DNA of 64,000 bases, taken from NCBI GenBank assembly GCA_017643495.1, contig JAEPNK010000002.1, positions 1,302,001 to 1,366,000 on the forward strand. Reading direction: 5' to 3'. The translations under genes and the position numbers were made by a program. The notes beneath the pieces are model-generated. The model worked only from the letters and a program-made list of their open reading frames with translations. It searched no databases and was not told the DNA's origin. How positions within the stretch are numbered: position 1 is the stretch's first letter; the number at the start of each line of letters is the position of its first letter. Source of the DNA: Rhizobiaceae bacterium (GTDB lineage: Bacteria; Pseudomonadota; Alphaproteobacteria; Rhizobiales; Rhizobiaceae). Positions 16,463 through 25,724 of this stretch are shown here, in pieces.

Positions 16463-18487
16463 ATGACGGCAGACAGAGAATTGACAGCGGAAGAACTTGC
16501 TGAACTGGAACGCAAGTTTGATCCCGAGACGGCATTCCGTCCAACCGGGCAAACCATGGCGAAAATCATTTCTGTCGCCCTGGTTTCCATGACCCTTTAC
16601 CATATTTACCAGGCTGGCTTTGGAACAGCGAATGAACTGATGCGCTACGGGGTGCATCTGGCCTATGTCCTGGGACTTGCTTTCCTTCTTTTCTCATGGC
16701 GCAGGGCCAGTGTTTCAGCACCCGCCCCGAAGAACTGGTACAGTTTTGACGGCGTCAATTTCCTTGACATCATCTTTGCAGTCCTTGCTGTTGCGGCCGC
16801 CCTTTACCTGCCGCTGATACCGCTTGAAGAAGCCGCAGCCCGGGCCGGCAACCCGAATTTCATGGACACGTTCATGGGATCGGTCGTCCTGTTGTTCACC
16901 CTTGAGGCGGCCCGCCGGTCAATTGGCCCCACCCTGCCACTCATTGCGCTGATCTTCGTCCTTTATGCAATTTTCGGACGCTACGCCCCCGGCCCGCTGA
17001 TCCATGCAGGCGTATCCTGGGAAGGCTTTATTGACGGCATTTATGGCTCGCAGGGCATTTACGGCATCGCGATCGGCGCCATGGCAAAATACGTTTTCCT
17101 GTTTGTCGTATTCGGTGTCCTTGCAACCCGTATCGGCCTCGGGCAATTGTTCATTGATCTCGCAAGTGCCGCTGCCGGGCGGTATTCCGGTGGCCCGGCA
17201 AAGGTTGCAATCTGCGCCTCCGCTTTCATGGGCAGTATTTCCGGCTCATCGATAGCAAACACGGTAACAACCGGCTCACTGACCATCCCCGCCATGAAGA
17301 AAATCGGTTATCCGCCGCATTTTGCCGGCGCTACCGAAGCCACGGCCTCCACGGGTGGGCAGATCACACCTCCGGTCATGGGCGCAGCCGCGTTCATCAT
17401 GGTGGACTACCTCAACATTCCCCTGCGTGACGTATTGGCAGCAGCGCTCTTCCCTGCCCTGCTTCATTATTTCGGCATCTTCATCATGGTGCACCTTGAA
17501 GCCAAGAAACTAGGCCTTCGCGGACTCAACGCAGACGAATTGCCCAAAGCCTTTTTGGTGATCCGCGAACACTGGATGGCTGCAATTCCGCTCATTGTAC
17601 TGCTTTATGCAATCTTCTCGGGCCGCACACCCGATTATGCGGGGGTCTATGCAATCATCGCATGCATTGTCGTCGGCTTCCTGAAACCAAAGGACCGCAT
17701 GACACCACAGGTCTTGTGGGATGCATTTGCGGTCGGTGCCCGCAGCACCATCGCAATCGGCACAGCCGCTGCCTGTGTCGGGATTATCGTTGGCGTGATT
17801 ACGCTCTCCGGCTCCGGCTTCCGGATCGGCGGAATTGTGATCCAGACGGCAAACGATCTGGGCTCCTTCTTCTCCGCCCTGCCGGTATTCAGCTATTTCG
17901 GCATTCAGCAATGGACATTGCTGTTCTCACTGATCCTGGTCGCGATTGCCTGTATCGTTATGGGAGCAGGCGTGCCAACAACGGCAACCTACATCATCCT
18001 CGTATCGGTAACCGGCGGCGCCTTCCAGATCCTCGGTGTCGAACCGATCGTGGCGCATTTCTTCGTCTTTTATTACGGCGTCCTTGCAGACATCACCCCG
18101 CCAGTCGCACTCGCCGCCTACGCGGCGGCAGGCATAGCCGGATCAAACCCGTTCAAGACCGGCAACACGGCTTTCATGCTGGGCATCGCAAAGGCACTTG
18201 TTCCGTTTGTCTTTGTCTACTCCCCTGCACTTCTGCTGGTTGCAGGCGGCTTTACGTGGTGGGCATTCACAGTGACCCTCGCAGGGGCAATGATGGGCAT
18301 CGGCCTGCTCGGCGTAGCATTTTCCGGCTACTTCCTGGCGCCACTGAGCAAACTTGAAAGATGGTATGTCGCCCTGGTGTCATTCCTCTTTATTGCACCG
18401 GGTCTCACGACGATGGGTGCAGGCCTTGTATTGCTCATACCCGCCCTTCTTCTCCAGCTTCGTGCACGCAAGGCGGAAGCTGCATGA
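16463..18487 (+). CDS. TRAP transporter, fused small and large permease subunits
   Basis: This 674-residue membrane protein joins the 4-span DctQ-like and 12-span DctM-like parts of a TAXI-type TRAP transporter. Two-thirds of it is membrane helices, with the family glycine-rich re-entrant stretches (ICASAFMGSISGSSIANTV; MGAGVPTTATYI). It works with the binding protein gene upstream and uses the sodium gradient to take up its substrate. GGGGG at 16451-16455 serves the ATG at 16463. Its stop codon overlaps the start of the LprI-like gene (ATGA). Confidence 0.92.
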   Translation: MTADRELTAEELAELERKFDPETAFRPTGQTMAKIISVALVSMTLYHIYQAGFGTANELMRYGVHLAYVLGLAFLLFSWRRASVSAPAPKNWYSFDGVNFLDIIFAVLAVAAALYLPLIPLEEAAARAGNPNFMDTFMGSVVLLFTLEAARRSIGPTLPLIALIFVLYAIFGRYAPGPLIHAGVSWEGFIDGIYGSQGIYGIAIGAMAKYVFLFVVFGVLATRIGLGQLFIDLASAAAGRYSGGPAKVAICASAFMGSISGSSIANTVTTGSLTIPAMKKIGYPPHFAGATEATASTGGQITPPVMGAAAFIMVDYLNIPLRDVLAAALFPALLHYFGIFIMVHLEAKKLGLRGLNADELPKAFLVIREHWMAAIPLIVLLYAIFSGRTPDYAGVYAIIACIVVGFLKPKDRMTPQVLWDAFAVGARSTIAIGTAAACVGIIVGVITLSGSGFRIGGIVIQTANDLGSFFSALPVFSYFGIQQWTLLFSLILVAIACIVMGAGVPTTATYIILVSVTGGAFQILGVEPIVAHFFVFYYGVLADITPPVALAAYAAAGIAGSNPFKTGNTAFMLGIAKALVPFVFVYSPALLLVAGGFTWWAFTVTLAGAMMGIGLLGVAFSGYFLAPLSKLERWYVALVSFLFIAPGLTTMGAGLVLLIPALLLQLRARKAEAA

Positions 18488-18909
18488 TGCAAGGCACGAC
18501 CTTCCTGTTGGCGGTGCTTTTGTCGGCAACAGCATTCATGCCGGGGGGACAAGCCCAGGATTTTGACTGTTCAAAGCCAGACGACCTGCCCCAGCAGGGC
18601 ATGAACATGTGTGCCTTCAAGGACTGGGAAAAGGCGGATGCGGAACTGAACGCGCTGTGGCCCGGCATACGCGAGCATTTCCAAAAGCTGGATGAAACCA
18701 ACCGAGGGTTTTATCCGGACCGGGCAAACGGCGAAGAAAGCCTGCTGAAAGCGCAGCGCGCGTGGATCGACTTCCGTGACGGGCATTGTGCGGCCGAAGG
18801 CGCGCAATTCACGGGCGGCACCATTCAGCCGCTCATCATCCATTCATGTCGTGCGGACCTCACGCGAAAACGCATCAGGCAACTGCAGGCCCTGACAGAG
18901 GAATTCTGA
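18484..18909 (+). CDS. lysozyme inhibitor LprI-like (DUF1311) secreted protein
   Basis: This 141-residue protein has a signal peptide (residues 1-25, ending GGQAQ) and the LprI-type domain: FDC near the mature start, then CAFKDWEKADAELNALW, and AWIDFRDGHCAAEGA, with paired cysteines. LprI of Mycobacterium inhibits lysozyme; other family members have unknown function. The reading frame is open to 18361, but the start at ATG 18484 (overlapping the TRAP permease stop as ATGA) gives the signal peptide. Its coupling to a transporter is unusual. Confidence 0.8.
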   Translation: MMQGTTFLLAVLLSATAFMPGGQAQDFDCSKPDDLPQQGMNMCAFKDWEKADAELNALWPGIREHFQKLDETNRGFYPDRANGEESLLKAQRAWIDFRDGHCAAEGAQFTGGTIQPLIIHSCRADLTRKRIRQLQALTEEF

Positions 18910-18947
18910 AGGGACCACAACTGCCCTGGGCAGAACGGGAGAACTGC

Positions 18948-19583
18948 TTACTTCGTGCCGAACATCCGGTCACCGGCATCGCCCAATCCGGGGATAATGT
19001 AACCGTTCTCGTTCAGGTGACTGTCGATTGCCGCTGTGAATATCTGGACATCCGGATGGGCCTCGCTCAGCGCCTTGATCCCTTCCGGTGCAGCCAGCAG
19101 GCAGACAAAACGGATATTCGTGGCACCTGCTTCCTTCAGCCGGTCGATTGCCGCAGTAATGGAGTTTGCCGTTGCAAGCATCGGGTCCACAGCAATGACC
19201 AGCCGGTCTTCCATGTCCTTGGGAACCTTGAAGTAATATTCGACCGGCAGCAGCGTTTCATGATCGCGGTAAAGGCCGATATAACCGACCCGTGCAGAGG
19301 GAACGAGATCCAGCATTCCGTCGAGGAGACCGTTCCCCGCCCGCAGCACGGAGATGAAGGCAAGCTTCTTGCCGGCCAGTACCGGCGCCTGCATTTCCTC
19401 CATGGGAGTGCGGATCGGGCGCATCTCCACCGGAATGTCCCTGAGCACCTCATAGGTGAGGAGAAGCGAGATTTCCTTCAGCAGGGTCCGGAACTGGGCT
19501 GAAGATGTATCTTCCTCCCGCATCAGTGTCAGCTTGTGCTGAACCAGCGGGTGGTCAACAACGGTTACATTTGGCTCGTTCAT
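18948..19583 (-). CDS. upp: uracil phosphoribosyltransferase
   Basis: This 211-residue cytosolic enzyme makes UMP from uracil and PRPP, the last step of uracil salvage. The PRPP-binding loop is [10 protein letters not shown] (rhizobial variant of the usual DPMLATGGS), the flexible loop is [11 protein letters not shown], and the uracil site is [17 protein letters not shown]. Its ATG at 19583 overlaps the TGA of the cytosine deaminase gene (ATGA), so the two form a coupled operon that converts cytosine to UMP. Confidence 0.95.
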   Translation of the reverse strand: MNEPNVTVVDHPLVQHKLTLMREEDTSSAQFRTLLKEISLLLTYEVLRDIPVEMRPIRTPMEEMQAPVLAGKKLAFISVLRAGNGLLDGMLDLVPSARVGYIGLYRDHETLLPVEYYFKVPKDMEDRLVIAVDPMLATANSITAAIDRLKEAGATNIRFVCLLAAPEGIKALSEAHPDVQIFTAAIDSHLNENGYIIPGLGDAGDRMFGTK

Positions 19584-20032
19584 TCTTCTGCTATGTCCTC
19601 ATTCCACAATTCCGGTTTCTCGCGGATGAACCTGCTCATCAGCTCAATGCATTCGTCATCCTGGGCAATGATCACCTCCACTCCGCGCTCGCGAAGCAGG
19701 TCTTCATTGCCGCCAAAAGTCTTGTTCTCGCCAATCACCAGCCGCGGGATGCCGAATTGCAGGATTGTGCCGCTGCACATCATGCAGGGGCTGAGAGATG
19801 TATACAGTGTCATCGCCCGGTAGCTTTTCTGCCGTCCTGCCTTGCGAAGGCAGTCCATCTCGCCATGCGCGATCGGGTCGCCCTGCTGGACGCGCTGGTT
19901 GCGCCCCTGCGCAATCAGCCTGTCTCCCTCGGCAAGCACAGAGCCGATCGGGCAGCCGCCCTCATTGTATCCGGCCAGCGCCTCCTCATAGGCAACGCGG
20001 AGAAAGGCCCTGTCGGTATCATTCATGCCCAT
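19580..20032 (-). CDS. cytosine deaminase of yeast Fcy1 type
   Basis: This 150-residue zinc enzyme deaminates cytosine to uracil. Zinc ligands are H56-G-E58 and SPCMMC (Cys83, Cys86), and the spacing and C-terminal block resemble yeast Fcy1 (motifs [11 protein letters not shown] and a final [11 protein letters not shown]) more than the E. coli CodA amidohydrolase or guanine deaminase. The open frame reaches 20197, but a site AAGGA before ATG 20032 (MGMNDTDR) fits best; a later ATG at 20026 is possible. It sits directly upstream of upp, forming a cytosine-to-UMP salvage unit. Confidence 0.85.
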   Translation of the reverse strand: MGMNDTDRAFLRVAYEEALAGYNEGGCPIGSVLAEGDRLIAQGRNQRVQQGDPIAHGEMDCLRKAGRQKSYRAMTLYTSLSPCMMCSGTILQFGIPRLVIGENKTFGGNEDLLRERGVEVIIAQDDECIELMSRFIREKPELWNEDIAEE

Positions 20033-20223
20033 CACAATCATCCTTTTTGAACCGGTTTCATCTTTGTCATTTTTTGCAGCCGTATCAATAGCGCAGGCTT
20101 CTATTCCCAAGATATCGGCCACTGGCGGAAATCGGGAAGTAAACAGATGGCTAACAAACTGCTCCGCATTTGTATGTCTCTTAAACCCAAAATTCATTCG
20201 TCTGCTTTAAGGTCGCTCCCGAT

Positions 20224-21711
20224 ATGTTTGGATTGCTGGGTAAATTTGGCAGGGACAAGAGCGCCAACATGGCGATTGCGGCTGCCCTTTTTTCACCGGT
20301 GCTGTTTGGTGGCACGGGTCTCGCGGTCGATTACGCATTTTTCTACAACAAGAGTGCCAAACTCCAGCATGCAGCCGATCTGGCAGCACTTGCTGCAGCC
20401 AAGGAACTCGGCATTGCCGGCACCAGCGAGGAACAGATCCGCTCTGTTGCCAGCAATTACGCCAAGTCGAATTTCGCCCGGGCCACCGGCCAGTCGGATA
20501 TTGCAAGCATGATGAAGGTCGAAACTTCGGTTTCTCCGGACCGGTCCGGCCTCAATGTCGCGATTGCCTATACATGGGCACCGTTTTTCGCGCATACGTT
20601 TGACGGCAAGGTTCTGCCGATCCGTGTCAGCGCGAAAGCCGTCCTTGCATCGCAGGCAAGCATCTGCACTCTTTCCCTTGATACGTCTGCCCGCGGCAGC
20701 CTGTCCCTGACCGGAAAATCAGCCATTCGTGCCCGGGACTGTACCGTGCAGGCAAATTCTGCCGATACCCAGGCCCTGCAGGTTCCGGTAACCGGCAAGA
20801 TCCAGTCCGAAACGACCTGTGTCACCGGTGGCTATGCAGGCCTGACAACAAGCTATGACCCGAAGCCCCTGACAGACTGCCCGGCAGTCAGTGATCCGCT
20901 TTCCAACCGCTCGTTCCCCACAAAAACAAGTTGCGACTTCAAGGAAGTATTGGTGGCGGACAAGCGAAAAACACTGCAACCCGGTGTATATTGCGGCGGC
21001 CTGTTCATCACGCAAGATGCCGAAGTCACGTTCCAGTCTGGTACCTATACTTTCATCGATGGCGATCTTGATATTGGCGGCGGCTCAACAGTGAAGGGCA
21101 AACGGGTAAGCCTGTTTTTCAGGCAAAACTCCCGCCTCTTCGTGCGCAACGCCAGCACGCTCGACCTTTCCGCGCCGGAGAACGGTTCGATGGCCGGCAT
21201 GCTGGTCGCAGCCCATCCTTCCAACGATCCTGACCTTGTTTTCGAAGTACAAAGCGATGACGCCAAGGACTTCACAGGCCTGATCTACACCCCCAACAAC
21301 ACGTTCAAGCTGGGGGATGATGTGGACGGCGATGGAGAATGCGACCTTTTCAATGATCCGCCACTACCTGAATTTGTACGTGTCGGACTTCAGGCACTTG
21401 GAATCAATATCGAACTCAATTTTGGCCGAGGCAACGATCCCTTGCTCGAAATTGGCATTGGTCGCGGCGCTGGCAATAACGAGGAATGGAAAGACCTTAA
21501 CAACGGCAAGAAAAGCCGCCCCAGTCTGAATGACCTTGTGGGGTGCCTTGCCAATGTCGGCCAGTATTCCGACTGGACAGCCATTGTTGCCCGCAACGTG
21601 CTTGTGACCTCGGGCGTTGATCTTGTCCTGAACGCCGATTACGCAGGCTCGGAAGTGCCGGTTCCTGCTAACAATGGCGTGATAGGCACCCGTACACGCC
21701 TTGCAAACTAG
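20224..21711 (+). CDS. TadE/TadG-like pilus assembly protein with beta-helix-like C-terminal part
   Basis: The N terminus is the TadE/G type: a short cytosolic part, a membrane helix (MAIAAALFSPVLFGGTGLAVDY, about residues 16-37) and helices with NKSAKLQHAADLAALAAAKE. The rest of the 495-residue exported protein is Ser/Thr/Gly-rich with about ten short repeats of strand-turn type (LSLTGKSAIRARDCTV, LFITQDAEVTFQSGTY, LFFRQNSRLFV) that suggest a right-handed beta-helix. DVDGDGECD at residues 366-374 looks like a calcium-binding loop. No tad operon is near. It may be a surface or adhesin-like member, but this is inferred. Confidence 0.75.
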   Translation: MFGLLGKFGRDKSANMAIAAALFSPVLFGGTGLAVDYAFFYNKSAKLQHAADLAALAAAKELGIAGTSEEQIRSVASNYAKSNFARATGQSDIASMMKVETSVSPDRSGLNVAIAYTWAPFFAHTFDGKVLPIRVSAKAVLASQASICTLSLDTSARGSLSLTGKSAIRARDCTVQANSADTQALQVPVTGKIQSETTCVTGGYAGLTTSYDPKPLTDCPAVSDPLSNRSFPTKTSCDFKEVLVADKRKTLQPGVYCGGLFITQDAEVTFQSGTYTFIDGDLDIGGGSTVKGKRVSLFFRQNSRLFVRNASTLDLSAPENGSMAGMLVAAHPSNDPDLVFEVQSDDAKDFTGLIYTPNNTFKLGDDVDGDGECDLFNDPPLPEFVRVGLQALGINIELNFGRGNDPLLEIGIGRGAGNNEEWKDLNNGKKSRPSLNDLVGCLANVGQYSDWTAIVARNVLVTSGVDLVLNADYAGSEVPVPANNGVIGTRTRLAN

Positions 21712-21788
21712 GCTTGATCATCATATTTGACCGGTCCCTTCCGCAATGAGCGCACCAGTTACGGTGCGGCGAAGCAAGGAACGCGACA

Positions 21789-22424
21789 ATGGACAGTTTC
21801 GCCCGGCACATGTTCACCCCGCTTGTTCAGGCAGAACAGGAAAAGGACGGCATTCGCGAACGTTTCGAGAAAATGTATCGAAACCGCTTCACCGGCGATC
21901 TTGACGAACAGGCAAAAGCCTTCATCGAAAGCCGGACCTCCTTCTACATGGCCAGCGTTTCCGAAACCGGATGGCCCTACGTTCAGCATCGTGGCGGCCC
22001 GGCCGGGTTTCTGAAAGTGATCGGCCCGTCAAGGCTCGGCTTTGCCGATTACCACGGCAACCAGCAATATGTCTCGAAGGGCAACCTGCGCCACGATGAC
22101 CGGGTATCGCTGATATTGATGGATTATCCCCGCCAGGCCCGGCTGAAGCTGATCGGCCACATGCAGATGGAAGAGGCCGGGGATTTGCCCGAACTGGCCG
22201 AACAGCTTGCAGTCGCCAACCAGGGGCCGGTGGAGCGGATTGCAACGATTGAACTGGCCGCGATGGACTGGAATTGCCCCAAATACATAGAACCGCGATA
22301 CACACGCGATGAAGTAACTGCGCTTGTTTCCCCTCACCTTGCAAAACGTGACGGCGAGATTGAAAAGCTCAAAACCCGCCTGCGCCAGTTGGGTGAAGAC
22401 CCGGATCGCATTCTGGCCGACTGA
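21789..22424 (+). CDS. pyridoxamine 5'-phosphate oxidase-fold (PPOX) family protein
   Basis: This 211-residue cytosolic protein has the split-barrel flavin-binding fold: FYMASVSETGWPYVQHRGGP and FLKVIGPSRLGFADYHGNQQYVS are the family strands that line the FMN pocket, followed by RVSLILMDYPRQARLKLIGH. A helical C-terminal tail, including a coiled stretch with REGEIEKLKTRLRQL-like pattern, is typical of the pyridoxamine oxidase-related group. The exact substrate is not known. AAGGAA precedes ATG 21789. It is monocistronic as far as can be seen. Confidence 0.85.
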   Translation: MDSFARHMFTPLVQAEQEKDGIRERFEKMYRNRFTGDLDEQAKAFIESRTSFYMASVSETGWPYVQHRGGPAGFLKVIGPSRLGFADYHGNQQYVSKGNLRHDDRVSLILMDYPRQARLKLIGHMQMEEAGDLPELAEQLAVANQGPVERIATIELAAMDWNCPKYIEPRYTRDEVTALVSPHLAKRDGEIEKLKTRLRQLGEDPDRILAD

Positions 22425-22562
22425 TGCCGTGTGGAAGTCTCCAGAGACTTTTTCAAACCGCGGTGGCATCCCGCACGGCTTCGGAATTTCACATCGGGGA
22501 ATGAGCAGGAACAATTTGGTCACTGATCAGTTCGTAAAGGAACAGCAATTGATGGTGACACA

Positions 22563-23486
22563 ATGAGTATCAAGGAAAATCCCGAAACTGCGTTTACCCG
22601 GACAAGTGCAAGCAATGGCAAGGGTTCGCCCGAAATTGCCGGCTTTTATGAACCGGATACGGGAAGCTGCCAATATGTCTGCATTGATCCCGAGACCCGG
22701 GCCACAGCACTGATCGATGTGGTTCTGAACTTTGATCCCGTTACATGCTCAACAAATACGCAAGCAGCCGACCATATTGTTGACTTCGTCCGGAACGAGG
22801 ACCTCAAGGTCGAATGGATACTCGACACCCACCCGCATGCAGACCATTTCACGGCAGGTGCTTACCTGAAAGAAATATTTGATTGCCCGACAGGCATCGG
22901 GGAGAAAACCTGCGACATCGCAGAATTGTGGCGTGACATTTACAACCTGCCTGACGCTTTCTCGCCACGGGATGACTTCGACCGCCTGTTTGCAGATGGC
23001 GATACGTTCAAAATCGGCAACCTGGATTGTAGCGTAATGCTGTCTCCGGGCCATACATTGGGTTCGGTCACATATCGAACGGGCACTGACGCCGCTTTTG
23101 TGCATGACACATTCATGCATGTGGATTCGGGAACCGCCAGAGCAGATTTCCCCGGCGCTTCAGTGGATGAACTCTTCGACAGTCTCCACGCAATTCTGGA
23201 TTTGCCCGACAAGACGAGGCTTTTCATCGGACATGACTACGGAACTGATGAACGCCATGAACCTGCCTGGGAAGCCACGGTAGCTGAACACCGGGCAAAC
23301 AATATTCATGTCGGTGGCGGTGTCAGCAAATCGGAATATGTGAAAATCCGAACCGAAAAGGATCAAGGACTGACCATTCCAGACAGAATGCTCTACGCCT
23401 TGCATGTCAACTTGCGTGGCGGGCGGCTGCCGGAGGCTGAACCTGACGGTCACTCCTATTTCAAGATTCCCGCCAACAGGTTTTGA
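22563..23486 (+). CDS. MBL-fold persulfide dioxygenase / beta-lactamase-hydrolase-like protein
   Basis: This 307-residue metallo-beta-lactamase-fold enzyme has the iron/zinc ligand motif HPHADHFT, a following FVHDTFMH and GHDYG motif, matching the Blh/ETHE1-type family that oxidises glutathione or protein persulfides to sulphite. An N-terminal arm of ~40 residues precedes the fold, as in beta-lactamase-hydrolase-like proteins. It lies 8 bases before a rhodanese gene, a classic pairing for sulphide and persulfide detoxification. The Shine-Dalgarno site is weak (GATGGTGACACA), but ATG 22563 fits the full family length. Confidence 0.87.
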   Translation: MSIKENPETAFTRTSASNGKGSPEIAGFYEPDTGSCQYVCIDPETRATALIDVVLNFDPVTCSTNTQAADHIVDFVRNEDLKVEWILDTHPHADHFTAGAYLKEIFDCPTGIGEKTCDIAELWRDIYNLPDAFSPRDDFDRLFADGDTFKIGNLDCSVMLSPGHTLGSVTYRTGTDAAFVHDTFMHVDSGTARADFPGASVDELFDSLHAILDLPDKTRLFIGHDYGTDERHEPAWEATVAEHRANNIHVGGGVSKSEYVKIRTEKDQGLTIPDRMLYALHVNLRGGRLPEAEPDGHSYFKIPANRF

Positions 23487-23493
23487 AAGGAAA

Positions 23494-23889
23494 ATGCACA
23501 TGAAAACCGAGAACACCGGGAACGGTACACTTGAGACATGGACAGCAGATGAAGTCTCATCAGCGTTTGAACGCGATGAAATCATTCTGGTAGATGTCAG
23601 GACACCACAGGAATACATGCTGGAACACATACCCGGCAGCCTTCTGCTTCCCATGGCGGAATTCAAGCCTGCAAAACTCCCTGCAGGCGCAGACAAGCCG
23701 GTTATCCTGTTTTGCGGTTCATCCAAGCGGTCGGGCAAACTGGCCGGTAGCCTGCTTGAAAACGGTCATGAAACGGCCCGACATCTGGAAGACGGGTTTG
23801 CTGGCTGGAAAAAAGCCGAAAAGCCCTATGCGACAATTGATTTGCCGACCGGCAAGCCAAAAACGGAAAACGCTGACAAGAAGAATTGA
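23494..23889 (+). CDS. rhodanese-like sulfurtransferase
   Basis: This 131-residue single-domain rhodanese transfers sulphur between persulfide donors and acceptors. The active loop is CGSSKRS with the catalytic Cys74, preceded by LVDVRTPQEY and followed by LEDGFAGWKK, the usual C-terminal signature. AAAGGA before the ATG at 23494 defines the start. It forms an operon with the persulfide dioxygenase gene 8 bases upstream and probably hands persulfide sulphur to it. Confidence 0.9.
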   Translation: MHMKTENTGNGTLETWTADEVSSAFERDEIILVDVRTPQEYMLEHIPGSLLLPMAEFKPAKLPAGADKPVILFCGSSKRSGKLAGSLLENGHETARHLEDGFAGWKKAEKPYATIDLPTGKPKTENADKKN

Positions 23890-23944
23890 ATTTTCCCGGT
23901 ATCGGGTTTCGCGTCCAGCTGCATTGTAACAGAATGAAACGGTG

Positions 23945-25186
23945 TTAATTGCTGACGTCTGCTACCGGAATACGAATTGAGAATGACGTGGTGCCATTCT
24001 CACTCACCACCTCCATCTTCCCTTGATGGGCGGCAGTAATTGAATGGGCAATAAACAAGCCTAGCCCCAAGCCTTCACTCTTCGTTTTCCCACCGCGTTG
24101 ATAGGGAAGAAACATTTCGCGTTTCACTTCTTCAGGAATTGGCTTTCCGTAATTGGTAACGCTTATTGTCAATTCATCATTTACACGATTTCCTTCAACA
24201 CGAATTTCTTTACCGGGAGCTCCGTGGTTGATGGCGTTGGAGATCAGGTTTGACACCGCTTGAGCTAACCGCGAAGCATCACAAAACACCGGATTCCCTA
24301 TTGAAAAATTCAGTGATATTTCAGTGCCTGGGGAAGCGAGTCTGACCTCTTCAACAACCTGGCCTATACGTTCAGCCAATGGTGCATTGGATTTCGGTTC
24401 GATTTCAATACCATCACCCAATCTGGACTTGGCATGCATCATCATGTTGTCAATCAACTCGTTCACCCGGCGAAGTGAGGAGCGCATGTGGGGCAGGATT
24501 GACTGGGCTTTCCCGGTTAATGCTTCCTTGGTCAGCTGCCGAAGCCCGGCACCAAGTGCCGCCACAGGGTTGCGCAGGTCATGTCCGAGAATGGCTACAA
24601 ACTCTTGCTGTACTTCGGCAAGTTTTCGTTCTTTCTCGATGAGTCGGTCCTGAACGGCCAGTTGTTCCTCGGCTTCGAGTGTTTGACTGATGATATTGGC
24701 AAACATGTGAAGCATGCCAAGAACACGGGGGTTTTTGACATCCCGCGGCTCTATGTCGATCGCACACAATGTACCAAAAAAGCTGCCGTCACTGCGATTG
24801 ATCGGGATGGAAACATAGCTGACAATCCCGAACTTTGCTGCAATCGGATGATCTTGGTAAATTTCATCTGTTTCCACATCGCTAAAGATCACCTGCTCGC
24901 CGGTATCACGCACAGTCTGGCAGAATGTCGACTGGATCTCTATTTCATCACCAGAAGCAAGGCCGAAATTCAGTTCGTCGACTGTTTTGCAAGCTACCCA
25001 GCGGTCTCTTGTTACCCTGGCGATGGCTGCAAAGCGCATGCTGGTTGCCTGAATGATTGTCTCCAGGACTGTCTGAATAAGATCACTGTTTGTCAGGATT
25101 TCGATATCAGTCTGAAAGTCATGCTTTCCTTCCAGAAATACGGAATTGTCTTGAAGCACAGCTTTTGCAGGCGTGTTCTCAGCCAT
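23945..25186 (-). CDS. GAF-domain sensor histidine kinase
   Basis: A soluble sensor kinase of about 413 residues, with no membrane segment. A GAF domain (about residues 35-180, with RFAAIARVTRDRWVACKT and VSIPINRSDGSFFGTLCA) is joined by a coiled helix to a HisKA domain with ILGHDLRNPVAALG, then the ATPase domain with N box SNLISNAINHGAPG and G box GLGLGLFIAHSI. Upstream ATG codons at 25219 and 25264 give longer versions; 25186 (MAENTPAK) is a reasonable start. No response regulator gene adjoins it, so it is an orphan kinase. Confidence 0.85.
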   Translation of the reverse strand: MAENTPAKAVLQDNSVFLEGKHDFQTDIEILTNSDLIQTVLETIIQATSMRFAAIARVTRDRWVACKTVDELNFGLASGDEIEIQSTFCQTVRDTGEQVIFSDVETDEIYQDHPIAAKFGIVSYVSIPINRSDGSFFGTLCAIDIEPRDVKNPRVLGMLHMFANIISQTLEAEEQLAVQDRLIEKERKLAEVQQEFVAILGHDLRNPVAALGAGLRQLTKEALTGKAQSILPHMRSSLRRVNELIDNMMMHAKSRLGDGIEIEPKSNAPLAERIGQVVEEVRLASPGTEISLNFSIGNPVFCDASRLAQAVSNLISNAINHGAPGKEIRVEGNRVNDELTISVTNYGKPIPEEVKREMFLPYQRGGKTKSEGLGLGLFIAHSITAAHQGKMEVVSENGTTSFSIRIPVADVSN

Positions 25187-25465
25187 CGAAACTATCTTTC
25201 CCGGAATTACCCCTAACATTGAATACCACCGGCACTCACCACAGCCAAATTTTAATTCAGGCAAATGATGTAAAACACGTTGGAATTGTCTGGTTCAGTT
25301 GAAATCCGGCAATGCTTCAATCCCACAAGTATACATTTGATGATATTTTTCCGGTATCATGCCTGAACCGGCCTCAAGAAAAAGCCGGTCCTGTGCCACA
25401 ATGATGCCACCGCAGCACATGCCAAAAGACGGAAGATATCACTCAAAAATGTATGGGTGGAATGA

Positions 25466-25542
25466 TGGTAGCGGGAGAGGGACTTGAACCCCCGACACGC
25501 GGATTATGATTCCGCTGCTCTAACCACCTGAGCTACCCCGCC
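25466..25542 (-). tRNA. tRNA-Met (CAU), elongator type
   Basis: A cloverleaf of 77 bases with encoded CCA is seen: acceptor stem GGCGGGG against TCCCGCT, D loop with GGTGGTTA, anticodon stem GCGGA/TCCGC with loop ATCATAA and T loop TTCAAGT. The anticodon is CAU, and the anticodon arm matches elongator tRNA-Met of rhizobia. The first pair of the acceptor stem is G1-U72, unusual for an elongator tRNA. Initiator features (C1-A72 mismatch, three GC pairs in the anticodon stem) are absent. Confidence 0.92.
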
Positions 25543-25724
25543 AAGGAAGACGTGAACGAGTTCACGGCATCGCGGTTTGCTGGCGATGCAGGCGGCATAT
25601 AAGGAGCAAGGTGACTGCCTGTCAAGCGCTTCTGCCAACCTGCACCAAACATTATTTCAAGACTGCCGTCCCATCCCCGCCATCTCATGTCCCCTGCCAA
25701 ATCCCGGCAAAAGTTGCAGGCCGG

